The notes under the pieces were generated by a model. It did no database searches. It saw only the letters and a program-made list of their open reading frames with translations, and was not told the DNA's origin. A program made the position numbers and the translations under genes. From Wurfbainia villosa (taxonomy: Eukaryota; Streptophyta; Magnoliopsida; Zingiberales; Zingiberaceae), in NCBI GenBank assembly GCA_025175895.1, contig CM046006.1:67724288-67788287 (forward strand): a stretch of 64,000 bases of DNA. Direction: 5' to 3'. This document shows, piece by piece, positions 1 to 9,433 of the stretch; within the stretch, counting starts at the first letter, position 1, and each line of letters opens with the position of its first letter.

Positions 1-30
1 ACCTAAACTTAAACCGTATTGTCAAACATC

Positions 31-45
31 AAAAAAGGGGGAGAT
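31..45 (+). other. Polypurine tract of element G
   Basis: An A-run followed by GGGGGAGA sits directly before the TGTTGG that opens the LTR. This is the expected primer site for plus-strand DNA synthesis and fixes the orientation of G as + strand. Confidence 0.8.
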
Positions 46-178
46 TGTTGGTGCAATCAGACCCAAAGGATGTTTTTGGTGATTGACAAGGGTTTAAGTC
101 AAGGTGATTTATCTCATACGGTTGTTTGAGATGTATTTTCAGGAAATCTCTTGTAGGTCGAGGACTGGATGCAAGATT

Positions 179-404
179 GATGAAGACCCGGACGTGAAGT
201 CCTGGCAAGTGAAGACTCGGACATGGAGTCCTGGCAAGTGAAGACCCGGACGTGGAGTCCTGGCAAGTGAAGACCCGGACGTGGAGTCCTGGCAAGTGAA
301 GACTCACGGGCGAGAGTCTTGGCGATGAAGTCCGGGCGTGGCCTCTTGGCAGTGAAGACCCGGAGAGGGAGTCTTGGCACGAAGTCCCGGAGATGATTCC
401 TGGC
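179..404 (+). repeat. 29-bp tandem repeat in the G LTR
   Basis: About eight units built around AAGACCCGGACGTGGAGTCC, each ending in CTGGC or TTGGC. The first four are nearly identical; the later ones drift and vary from 26 to 30 bp. The array lies in the U3 part, upstream of the TATA box. Similar short-unit arrays occur in SIRE-type LTRs, so a transcription-related role is possible but not shown. Confidence 0.85.
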
Positions 405-424
405 ATGGAAGACCTATGAACAAT

Positions 425-1090
425 AATTCATAGGCATCAGGTAAAGGTGGTAGTCGAGGTGACGCCTCGACTGGAACCTACTGCTCTTGTCGAGCAGTAG
501 GTTGACTCATACCAATCGAGGCGACGCCTCGACTGATGCTTGGTTCAACTAAGCAGACGCAAGGAGGTGTCGACTGAGAGCTCGACTGCTCTGGACAAAT
601 AGCGAGTTCGATCAGACGGTCGGCGAGGCCTCGAGGTTATTTCTTCTGGCGAGAGGCAAGCCACAGTCGGTTGATGTCTCGACTGTGGCCTGTATGTTCG
701 TAGGAAAACTGACAGCAGTTGAGGCGGCGACTTGATTAAAGCTTTGATCCAACGGAACAGACGCAAGGGAGTGTCGACTGGGAGCTCGACTGTTGCTCTG
801 TTCAGTTGGAACCAAAGCCTGCCAGTCGAAGCGGCGACTCGACTAGAGCTTTAATCCAACGGAATAGAAGCAAGGGACTGTCGACTGGGAGCTCGACTGT
901 TGCTCTGTTCAGTTGGAACCAAAGCTTGCCAGTCAAGGCGTCGGATCATCGCCTCGACTGAACCTATGTTTTCAATGGAAATAAAACTAATTATGGTCCA
1001 AATCTTACCATTGAAGCCATTAATAAATGCCAATTAATGCTCCAGTCGAGGCACCAGCCGAGGCACCAGCCGAGGCGACTCGACTGGGAG
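425..1090 (+). repeat. TCGACTG / CGAGGCG-rich repetitive stretch of the G LTR
   Basis: Imperfect repeats of GTCGACTG, GAGCTCGACTG and CAGTCGAGGCG recur, including two longer near-copies around 735-810 and 840-925 that share the TTGATCCAACGGAA- and TTCAGTTGGAACCAAAGC-like parts. The words are partly self-complementary. This is LTR U3 sequence with no coding support. Confidence 0.7.
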
Positions 1091-1134
1091 GGCAGAAAAG
1101 CCCTAATCAGGCTCGAGCTATCAAGTATTCTGGG

Positions 1135-1145
1135 CTTATATATTT
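1135..1145 (+). promoter_or_regulatory. Likely TATA box of the G LTR
   Basis: CTTATATATTT lies downstream of the repeat-rich U3 part and about 480 bp before the LTR end, as expected for the LTR promoter. It is a motif match only. Confidence 0.5.
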
Positions 1146-1626
1146 CAAAGTTAAAAAAAAAGAGAAGAACTTATGACATTTTCTGAAGAAAGACACGAGG
1201 GAAAAAGCTTCTTCATTCTTAAAAGCCTTGATCATCCAACAGGAGTGTCAACGATTCAGCAAGCAAGAAGCATTTTCATTCACCCTGAAATTTGTACTCG
1301 TTTTACTGCTTCTTCATTGTCTACTGTAAGCTTTCTTGTAACATTTCTGATAAACTGTGCAAAAGGGTTTCTCCACCTTCGGTGTATCACTGAGAAGGAG
1401 AAGTTTATAGTGGTGGTGTGCATCACTAGAGCCGACGAGGGCTCAACCGTGGAGTAGGGACTTGTGTTCCGAACCACGTAAAATTGGTGTGTTTGCGTTT
1501 GTCATTTTTTCTGTATTCGTTTTCTTGTTTCCGTTGCGTACTAATCATTGTAGAAGGGTACAACAAATCGAAAAGACGAGCGTAGCTATTCATTCCCCCC
1601 TTTCTAGCGACGCCAACGATCCTACA

Positions 1627-3600
1627 CAATCAACCTCTAAACATCCAAAATCAATATCATACCCCACTGATAATCGTCACAGTAATCATCTCAACATCTC
1701 ACCTGTCGGTGGAAACACTATTAATCCACATGATCCAATATAGAAAACCTTCTAATCCTATCTATACATGTTTTAACCAAAGATATCTATAAACTATCAG
1801 TATCTCTCAATATATCATTAAGTAAGGTAAACTATAGTAATACCCTAATGATCAATCCTTCAACCATCTACAACTCCTTTCGAGTAAAGATGCAAACTCA
1901 TCCAACTTCTGCTCTTAACGGATTCCCTATTTCACAGTGACCTAGAATAAGAATTCGGTAACTGTATGCATCTAGGTGGTAACTGTATGCATCTAGGTGT
2001 ACACCTCTTCCTATCATTTTCTCCAAGAACCACACAACCAGCTTCATATCTTCCACAAGTGCACAAGCCACTTCTGATAGCCACATAAATCTAAGGTAAA
2101 AGCTTTAATCCATATTCCTGCTTTCCACTGGGAAATGAAGTGTTTCATCAATCTTTCATTCCCGGGGCAGAGCCTTGATCACCACCAAAATAAACTAAAA
2201 GTCCAACTAATCCCTCAATCACTCAAGAGTTGTAGACTTCCATCATCAACATCAAGTTACCATCTAGCAACAGACATGATCAATATCGAGCAACAACATG
2301 GAAACGAAATAATGCCACGTGAATCCAACTAGAAGAGCACATTCACGACTTCTACGGTTGCCTTATCAGAAGTGTAGGTTATTATTACTAGATTGACTAC
2401 ACTATTATCTTGATACACTTGCTGCAGTGTCATTTTTATAAATATGACTCACCCTAATGCCTCCCGATAGGAACTGATGGAAGATCCAACTATCCTAATC
2501 CAAATGTAAGCCAATAAATCGTAGGTGATCGAAAACAACTAAATCACTATCTTGAGCCATTAAGTGGGGTAAACTCTGCAAGTCTAATAAACTCTATAGT
2601 GAACTCCATTAACAATTTATCACTCAACTAAAGACTCAAGAATTCCCCAACAATGAGTCATACAAAATAACATAGGGAAATACTGTCTCTCGAAAACATC
2701 ATAAACCCGTGATCCCATAATGGGTTATTTCCCCAAAATTCTTCTACATATTCCACCAAGTAACAACTTGAAAAGTACCTTCAACGTTATCGATCTAGGC
2801 TCACGCCGCTCAAGGATCAAAATCCCTATGGAACTTCGTAACTTAAACCTCCATTGTCCGTATCAACAATAGTATACATTCCTTGTCCCTTACCCACCAG
2901 GGTAATAATCTGACTAGCATAATTAGTGAAAATCCCTAACATTGTAGTCCTTGATTTCCACAACAAATGTGACGACTTGACCCTTGCTTTTCGACTCGAT
3001 ATCAGTCAGCTCTCAAAAGGCAATTCATCTTTTCGTCACAGGTTCAAGACTCACAAACTGAATAGGTCATTTGTGGTCAACTCCATCTACGATTACGAAT
3101 AGTGACCAACATACTAAATGTTATTTCCTGTTATCCACTAAACTAATAGCCAATCTAACCAGGAGTATAAACACTACGGCAACTCCGGCTGGTCACCTTG
3201 GTGGACGACCCCTACTACGAGTCTGCACATGAGTCAAAACTCTATAGACCCTTCTGGCAACTCCATAGCCAGAGATCTCACTGTCCTCTTGCGTGGTTAC
3301 TCTGCACTAGGTCTCGGTGCAGGAGCGCGCCCACCTCGTCTCATATATGTTAAATGTATTACCAGATGTTACTACAATTAATAATATATAAAATTAAGCA
3401 TCATACCTATCTTGCCGCTAGGAGATGTCTCGTCGCCGCCAAATCCCCAAATTGACCTTGTCATAAATCCTTGAATTTCCGAAACATAAAAATCGTCGGA
3501 AATTCATACCAATCAAAAATTTTCCAGATTAACTCACAAAAACCTGCCAAACGTGGTGAACTCCGAAAAATCCAAAAACCCCTAGGAACTCAAAAACCTA
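1627..3600 (-). pseudogene. Degenerate gag/protease-side internal region of element E
   Basis: Reading away from the PBS, a start codon at 3344 opens a short Arg/Gly/Pro-rich stretch (MRRGGRAPAPRPSAE then stop), the kind of basic N-terminus seen on Tekay-type gag proteins. After that I see no open frame longer than about 60 codons and no clear zinc knuckle or DTGA protease motif. Homology to the equivalent part of H extends over much of the region (about 1790-1860 and 2490-3350), so the whole is retrotransposon rather than host sequence, apart from the PPR-like stretch listed separately. It is either very old or was non-coding when it moved. Confidence 0.55.
1886..2200 (-). pseudogene. PPR-protein-like gene fragment inside element E
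   Basis: The - strand frame at 2086-1898 reads like a pentatricopeptide repeat. It has an EKMI.RGV segment, then DAYSYRILI and GHCEIGNPLRAE, which fits the helix A/helix B pattern (xxYxxLIxGxCxxGxxxxAxxL) of plant PPR proteins. Upstream, about 2200-2130, other frames give short PPR-like words such as VIKALPRE. A 21-bp direct duplication at 1957-1998 repeats the HLDAYSY segment. Stops and frameshifts make it non-functional. The equivalent interval in element H does not contain it, which suggests host sequence captured by or inserted in E. Chance resemblance cannot be excluded without a search. Confidence 0.5.
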
Positions 3601-3615
3601 GGCGCTCTGATACCA
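3601..3615 (-). other. Primer-binding site of element E
   Basis: The - strand reads TGGTATCAGAGCGCC, complementary to the 3' end of initiator tRNA-Met. It lies 7 nt inside the LTR end, the same gap as in element H. Confidence 0.85.
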
Positions 3616-3622
3616 AATAAAT

Positions 3623-6531
3623 TGCCACGCCCCGAGGGAGTCCCCGCCAGACAAAAATCCGACAGCATCTCCCCTGTACGGGTGACAATACCAATTTTCA
3701 TACAAGGCCTACATGACCACTATACATCGGTCAACACGACCGGAATTCAAAAAACTCATGCAGGTAATAAAATAGGCCTCAGGCCATCAATCCAAGTAAA
3801 TATTAAACCGTCTACATCAACTAGACTTACCCCTTCTGCCATCTGGGCAGGAATACCCAACCAAAACTAATCGAAATAAAATCCGAATGAAGGTCCATAA
3901 GGACACCAAATATCCTCGAGTACATAAAACCAACTCCAGTCCTAAACATATCTTCTAATAAAAATTCAAATCCATAAAACAAATAACCAATAAACTATCA
4001 CAACGAGTGAGGTTTGGCAGCTAGACTCTCTTGACAGCTTCATCCTGAAATAGATATAAATCAATGGGGTAAGTTCAAAGAACTCAGCGGATATAGTCGA
4101 TATGCAAAGTAAGATATAGCTAACAATAACTATCATGCCAGTGCAGTCTCACATATAGGGTATGCAAGAAAGAAATACAAAAGGATTGTACTTACCTGAA
4201 TCTCCTACCCTGATATAGGAGCATGTGTCATACTATAAGAGATAAAGTCATCACCATATATAAATATGAATCCTGTATGCATGGCAATCATATGCAACAT
4301 CCAAGACAGTAATAAAAATGCAGCAAACACAATACAAATGCTATCCATGCAAAATGCATGTTGTGCAAATGACATGGTCACCCTTGACGCCAGTCAGCCA
4401 CCTCACACGCGATGGTGAAGCCGAGTGGGTAGGGTTAAGACAACTGTGCACTCTGCCATCACTGCTCCTGAGTGACCGAGTGGACAGGATACTGTCGGAG
4501 TACACCTATCCTCCTGCCCCAAATAGAGTGGGGGAGCTAAACTCTCATCTCCCGGTGTCATAGACCAGAGGAGGGATCCCTGCCCGCTACCACGCTGCCT
4601 CATCGCTACCCATGAGCGGACCAGCGGAGCCTGAAAAAGCAACTGCACACACCCTTCTGATGTACCACTAACCCATGAGTGGCAGTGTGTGCAGGCCATG
4701 TAACTGGCTGCAGGCTCAACTATAAAGGAACCCCGTCCAGCCAGCATGTAATCGTGCAAGATAGTGCATGCTATTAAAGCATGTAAATCCAACTAAAACC
4801 CATATCTGAATAATATGCACAACCAATAAGTACATATCTATGATCTAAGTAACTATGATCCAAGTAAAACAAGGAAGATATAATCATAACCGATCAAATG
4901 CATGTATCAAGTAGGCACAAAACATACTAGACATATAAACATGATAATTATTGCAAGCTATCCTAACTAGCATATCAACATGACTATATCTAGGAGATAA
5001 GTCAAAATACTCGCCTGATAAAATGTCTGCCAAAAAAATGAAGTCACGACCATGGACTTGCCTCGTGATCGAAACCTGCGTACAACATAACTATTGTTAA
5101 GCACCAAAAATGAAATCCACCGTAAAATCGAATACTTAATCGATTTTTCTGCATAACCATTTAACCCAAAGTAAATCCATCAAATCCAAGCACACGACAA
5201 CGTGCTAAATTACTACTATGTATCCCCAAGTAGATCCTCAACCCGTAGGTCACAAATTGTGATTAACTCTTAAATCCAAGAGCATATCCTTGCAATTAAT
5301 CTCACCATGATCAATACTCATCATATGAAAATATTATCCATCTCACAACCCAGAATTTATCCGAAATCAACAACATATCACCCAACCATCCCATATCCAC
5401 TGAATACAATATGATCAATCGAATAACACCAAAATCGTGCTTACTGGACCTAGGATTCCACCGGCATCCAATACTCCCAACTCACAACCCACTTCGTGGT
5501 CGAGAACCTCACAACCGACTCCCTCGATAGTAACCTATTCAACTTCATGGCCGACCAATTTAACAACAACAAGAAACGAAGGAGATGGGTCAAGCTTACC
5601 AGTTCGATCAACTCCCCCAAACAGCTTGGTTCGTTGGAACACCCAACGCCAGCCGCTGCCCTAATCTTTCACGGAAATCCCCTGTTCACCGGCCCAAGGT
5701 TAACTGTCCAATCACAAATCCAATTCAATCAAAGTAAAATCGATGCTTACCTATTCCCGACAACCACCGAAAGAGCACTCCCTAGCACGGCAGATTTCCT
5801 TGCTGCCATAAACCATTTACTCCAATAGAAACTCACCGCCGCTGATCAATCCGCGCGGAGGGGAAGGCTACAGCGACGGAGATGAGTGGAGAAGGCGGTC
5901 GCAGGCAGTCCTGTGGTAGAGGAGGTCGTCGAGCAAGAAGAGGGTTGTCGGGCGTGGCGAAGGCACGATGGTGTTCTTGGCTGCAGCATGGCGATGACTC
6001 GCCATTGCGTGGGGGGCTTCGGCGTGGCGGCGCCTGCGAGGAGAGCGGCCGGTGCGGCGCGCGATCCGGAGTGAAGGGACGCCAGCGCAGACGGCGACGC
6101 TGGTGGCAGAGGGGTAAGCGGCCGCAAGGTCGAGCAGCAGCGTCAGTGGCGGAGGAGTTGGCGTGTGCGGAGAAGAAGAGGGGCGTCGCGCGGCCGCGGA
6201 GGAAGAGGGGTGTCGCGCGACAGTCCAAGGCGAGGAGGTTTTTTTCGAGAAAGAAACCACCGCGGGAGGCGGGGGGAAAGAAATCGCGGAGAGAAAGTCG
6301 CGGGGAAGAAAACCCGGCGTGACGGGGAAAACTGGGATAAATCCCTAATCATCCGAACTACCCCTTTATAAATTAATTATCCCCGTAATTATCTCGTACG
6401 GACTTCTTTTAAATCCAGAAAAATTCTGGAAAAATTCCTAAAATTTCCTAAAAATCTCGAAAAATTTCCAAGATTATTTTTCTTAAATTCCTGGCCATTT
6501 AATTTATATTTTAAGTTTTCCGTATTTAACA
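3623..6531 (-). repeat. 5' LTR of element E
   Basis: On the + strand the LTR opens TGCCACGCCCCGAGGG, the counterpart of TGTCACGCCCCGAG in element H, and closes TTTTCCGTATTTAACA, like the TTTTCCAGTATTTTACA end of H. It is about 2.9 kb. Contents: short direct repeats around CCATGAGTGG and GAGTGACCGAGTGG at 4400-4690, a GC-rich block at 5840-6320, and an AT-rich tail with AAAATTCC repeats at 6410-6480. The Arg/Gly-rich frames in the GC-rich block are composition effects. Confidence 0.8.
6363..6373 (-). promoter_or_regulatory. Possible TATA box of the E LTR
   Basis: The - strand reads ATTTATAAAGG directly upstream, in element sense, of the GC-rich block. It is a motif match only, and its position within the LTR is plausible. 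Confidence 0.35.
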
Positions 6532-7058
6532 AAGACATTTCTCGGGAATGCCTTAAGGGTATACCTAATTAAATCCCTAATCTCTATTTGGTGTCCTATT
6601 AAATGTAATCCATTTAATATATCTTTAATCCTAGTATGAAGTTGACTAGTATTTTCGTTTTCGTTCATTTTATAATTAAATAATTTATTTAAAAGCATGT
6701 CCCTTTTGGCTATCCTAGTGTCATTTATACCCTCATGCAATTCAATTAACTTCTCCCATAATTCTTTAGAATTTTCAAATGGACGTACCCTATTTAGCTC
6801 TTCTTTAGTAAGTCCGCATTGCAAGGTGTTAAGTGCCTTGTAATCGACTTGAGCTCTCTTCCTAATATCCGAGGTCCATTTCTCTGGTTCTAACGACTCC
6901 CCTGAGTCGTCTACCGGAGCCATAAATCCTTTCCTAATTGAAAACCAGAATTCTAGGTCGGTCTTCAGATAGCATTCCATTCGCCTTTTCTAGTAGGAAA
7001 AGTCCTCTCCGTTAAAGAGAGGAGGGAGAATGGTACTGTATCCCTCTAAGTGTGACAT
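6532..7058 (-). pseudogene. gag N-terminal part of element F, interrupted
   Basis: Gag forms the virus-like particle that packages the element's RNA. The frame starts at 7058 with MSHLEGYSTILPPLFNGEDF, a typical plant copia gag opening; a UAG at 6992-6990 replaces the usual Trp after FSY, and the frame then continues. The part after that holds the family's hallmarks: the EFNRV-like stretch (ELNRVRPFENSKELWEKL), HEGIND, and LKAFPRN near its end. Homology stops right after FPRN, exactly where the end of E's LTR joins. Of a usual gag of 250 or more residues in this group, about 175 codons remain. Not functional. Confidence 0.8.
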
Positions 7059-7089
7059 TATCAATGAAATATTTTCTAAGAAAAAAAAT

Positions 7090-7880
7090 TAATTTTAAAA
7101 AGAATCTAATATGTAGAAAAATATTTTACCGATTTTAAATATGCTGAAAATGAATTTAAAATATAGAAAATTATTTTAACGAATTTTAAAATGCAAAAAA
7201 TGAATTTAATATGCAAAAAATTATTTTAACTAATTTTAAAGTGCAGAAAATGAATTTAATATGAAGAAAATTATTTTAACTAATTTTAAAATACAGAAAA
7301 TGAATTTAATATGAAGAAAATTATTTTAATTAATTTTTAAAATGCAGAAAATGAATTTAATATGCAGAAAATTATTTTAACTAATTTTAAAATGTAGAAA
7401 ATTAATTTAATGTGCAGAAAATTATTTTAACTAAATTTAAAACATAGAAAATTAATTTAATATGCAAAAAATATTTTTAAGTAATTTTAAAATGCATAAA
7501 ATGAATTTAATGTACAGATAAATTATTTTTAACTAATTTTAAAGTGCAAAAAATGAATTTAATATGTAGAAAATTATTTTAACTAATTTTAAAATGTAGA
7601 AAATGAATTTAATATGCAGAAATTTATTTTAACTAATTTTAAAATGCATAAAATAAATTTAATATAAAGAAAATTATTTTAACTAATTTTAAAATATAGA
7701 AAATAAATTTAATATGCAAAAAATTATTTTAACTAAATTTAAAATACAGAAAATGAATTTAATATGAAGAAAATTATTTTAACTAATTTTAAAATGTAGA
7801 AAATGAATTTAATATGAAGAAAATTATTTTAAATAATTTTAAAATGCAGAAAATGAATTTAATATGCAAAAAATTAATTT
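7090..7880 (-). repeat. About 50-bp AT-rich tandem repeat in the leader of element F
   Basis: Some fifteen imperfect units of about 50 bp, each pairing AATTTAATATGCAGAAAATT with ATTTTAACTAATTTTAAAAT, run through nearly the whole interval between PBS and gag. Units differ by point changes and single-base slips, so the array is not brand new. In the element it would be transcribed as the 5' untranslated leader. Confidence 0.85.
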
Positions 7881-8015
7881 AATGTAATAAAAATTATTCT
7901 ACTGCAATAAAAAATTATTCTAATGCAATAAAAATTATTCTAATGCAATAAAAATTATTGTAAGTCAATAAAAATTATTCTAAAGCAATAAAAATTATTC
8001 TAAAGCAATAAAAAG
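7881..8015 (-). repeat. 20-bp tandem repeat next to the F primer-binding site
   Basis: About six to seven units of TTATTCTAATGCAATAAAAA with small changes (AAGTCAAT, TAAAGCAAT). It directly adjoins the 50-bp array but has a different unit, so two separate expansions happened in one leader. Confidence 0.8.
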
Positions 8016-8048
8016 CTCATGATGGTAGTTTCACCAACTCGGAGTGCC

Positions 8049-8065
8049 CCTGCTCTGATACCAAT
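8049..8065 (-). other. Primer-binding site of element F
   Basis: The - strand reads ATTGGTATCAGAGCAGG immediately after the LTR end ATCATACA. It matches initiator tRNA-Met. Confidence 0.9.
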
Positions 8066-8556
8066 TGTATGATTGAGTGAACCGAGAGAGGGGTGAATCT
8101 CGGTATTTTATAATTTTAAACTAATTTTATATTATTTATTCTAATCAAAGTAAGCAGTGGAATATAAAGACAATTATCAACACAGACAATTTACTTGGTT
8201 CACAACACGGACTGGGTTGCTACTCCAAGGCCCGTAGCACTTCCGCGAGCTACCTCGATTGGCAATTCACTAAATACCCTCCGACTCAAGAACTCTCGAC
8301 TTTGGAGGGTTTTGCATTTTACAAATGATGAAGAAGGGTAACACACTACCCACTCTTCTTAAAATTAAGTGCAGAAGCGAAATAATAAATTAAAATAAAG
8401 TACAAGACTTTATATCGACACTAAGAGATTGTAGAGGTAATTGCAGTGTGTCGGAAGGTCGTCTTGTTGTGGAATGAAAATTTAGTGGACGAGCAAGTAT
8501 TTCGGCAGCATTTCGACGTTGATTGAATGTTGATATGGAGTTCTGGTCGAGCACGA

Positions 8557-8567
8557 CTTTTATAAAC
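8557..8567 (-). promoter_or_regulatory. Likely TATA box of the F LTR
   Basis: The - strand reads GTTTATAAAAG, placed just downstream, in element sense, of the AGTCGACT cluster. Motif match only. Confidence 0.45.
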
Positions 8568-8574
8568 TCTTTCT

Positions 8575-8845
8575 AGTCGACTAGAATGCCTTCCAGTCGA
8601 CTCCACATCAGCCCGTCAATATGGTATTCGTGGTCTTCCAGTCGACTGAATCCCCTTCAGTCGACTCCACGTCACTCGGCTCCGCATCGGGAAATTTCTC
8701 TCTTCAGTCGACTCAAACTCTTCAGTCGACTCAAGCCCTTTCCATCTGCGTCGCACGATCTTTGATCGATCACCAGCTGATCCTACCAAATAGGTATCTA
8801 GTCGACTGATACATCTTCAGTCGACTTGAATCCATTCAGTCGACT
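8575..8845. repeat. Cluster of nine AGTCGACT palindromes in the F LTR
   Basis: The 8-bp palindrome AGTCGACT occurs at 8575, 8594, 8640, 8659, 8705, 8722, 8799, 8819 and 8838, mostly as TTCAGTCGACTC or TTCAGTCGACTGA. Spacings are irregular (17 to 77 bp), so this is not a simple tandem repeat. It lies just upstream of the TATA box in element sense. Confidence 0.85.
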
Positions 8846-8999
8846 GATTCCTGCAAAACAAATAATATGAAATGCAGTAGCAGTAGTAATATTTCTCGAT
8901 CTCGACTACTAAGTCCCACACAGACTTTTCGTCGGATTAACGCCTGACTTTGTCCCCCTACAGAAGACTCGACCTCACCTCTTCACTCGAGGCTTACCT

Positions 9000-9240
9000 G
9001 CTGGCTACATGCCAGACTTACCATCCTTGACATCTGATCTGACCCACCGGGGCTTCCACCAGCTGTCCGGTCTGCCTGATCTAGCTGGACTTTTTGCTGA
9101 TTGTCCGGTCTCCTGACCCAATCGGTCTTCATGCCAGATGTCTGATCCACGCGACCCATCTGGACTTCATGCCTAGTGTCCGGTCCTCCTGATCTGTCAA
9201 GATTCATGCCTAGTATCCGGTCAACATGACCTACTAGGAC
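9000..9240 (-). repeat. Degenerate repeats in U3 of the F LTR
   Basis: Five to six diverged copies of a unit of about 35-45 bp with TGTCCGGTC, CTGACC and GGACTTCATGCC words. This is the same style of U3 repetition as in the G LTR, but with a different unit. Confidence 0.65.
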
Positions 9241-9349
9241 TTCCTATTAAGCCTGCACACTTAACATTTATATTAGATCACACGTGAGTCCTAACTATTA
9301 ACTGTAGTTCATACATCAAAACTAAGGAGTGATGCTTACTGCATCAACA

Positions 9350-9433
9350 CAATCGGCCCAGGTCACGATTGATCGGACTCGAGTTTGACTTGAGCAGTAT
9401 TTTGATGTTCGACAAAATGTATGACAATGTGAT
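9350..9433. other. Unassigned 84 bp between elements F and H
   Basis: This stretch lies between the outer end of F's LTR and the outer end of H's LTR. It holds no ORF, promoter or match to another part of the window that I can see. Its first five bases (CAATC) would be F's target duplication and its last five (GTGAT) H's. It is the only sequence here that might be host or an older element. Confidence 0.5.

Larger units (their letters stand above)
1..1626 (+). mobile_element. Element G: 3' end of a SIRE-like Ty1/copia retrotransposon
   Basis: Only the last 45 bp of the internal region, with a polypurine tract, and one LTR are inside the window; the coding part lies to the left. The LTR begins TGTTGGTGCAATC directly after a GGGGGAGAT tract, as in SIRE/Maximus-type plant copia elements, and its right end has the C-rich run and short CTAGCGA-like tail common in that group. 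Sequence right of it belongs to gypsy element E, so G is nested in E. The clade call is from general resemblance only. Confidence 0.75.
46..1626 (+). repeat. 3' LTR of element G
   Basis: The LTR opens with TGTTGG and ends near ATCCTACA. The end could be 1626 or 1628, because the closing CACA offers two CA ends. It holds a 29-bp tandem array, a TCGAC-rich stretch and a TATA box at 1135. No paired LTR is in view, so age cannot be judged. Short ORFs inside it are not supported as genes. Confidence 0.75.
1..6531 (-). mobile_element. Element E: Ty3/gypsy retrotransposon, right half
   Basis: Read on the - strand, the right-hand 5' LTR (6531 to 3623) is followed by a PBS at 3615-3601 and then degenerate internal sequence down to 1627, where element G interrupts it. 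The rest is left of the window. The internal sequence is clearly related to the PBS-proximal 2 kb of element H: around 2815-3060 and 26330-26570 long stretches match, including AAATGTGACGACTTGACCC. E sits in the gag gene of element F. The clade is inferred as Tekay-like from its likeness to H. Confidence 0.8.
6532..9349 (-). mobile_element. Element F: SIRE-like Ty1/copia, 5' end only
   Basis: Read on the - strand: 5' LTR (9349-8066), PBS, a long repeat-filled leader, then the start of gag, which is cut at 6532 where element E inserted. The remainder must lie left of the window beyond E's other LTR. The PBS context (ATTGGTATCAGAGCAGG), the LTR end (CACCCCTCTCTCGG) and the gag type are all typical of SIRE/Maximus-type copia elements. 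Confidence 0.8.
8066..9349 (-). repeat. 5' LTR of element F
   Basis: On the + strand it opens TGTATGATTGAGTGAACC and closes ACTGCATCAACA, so on the element's strand it begins TGTTGATGCAG. It contains a dense set of AGTCGACT palindromes (8575-8845) and, near its U3 end (9000-9240), degenerate repeats around GACTTCATGCCTAGTGTCCGG. No intact paired LTR is in view. Confidence 0.8.

Noticed and set aside
5833..6371. Long Arg/Gly/Ser-rich ORFs on both strands in E's LTR, and similar ones at 12206-12835 in H's LTR
   Set aside because: These are the GC-rich blocks of gypsy LTRs; stops are rare because of composition, and the proteins show no family features.
8983..9207. 74-codon Gln/Asp-rich ORF on the - strand
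   Set aside because: It reads through the degenerate U3 repeats of F's LTR; repetition explains it.
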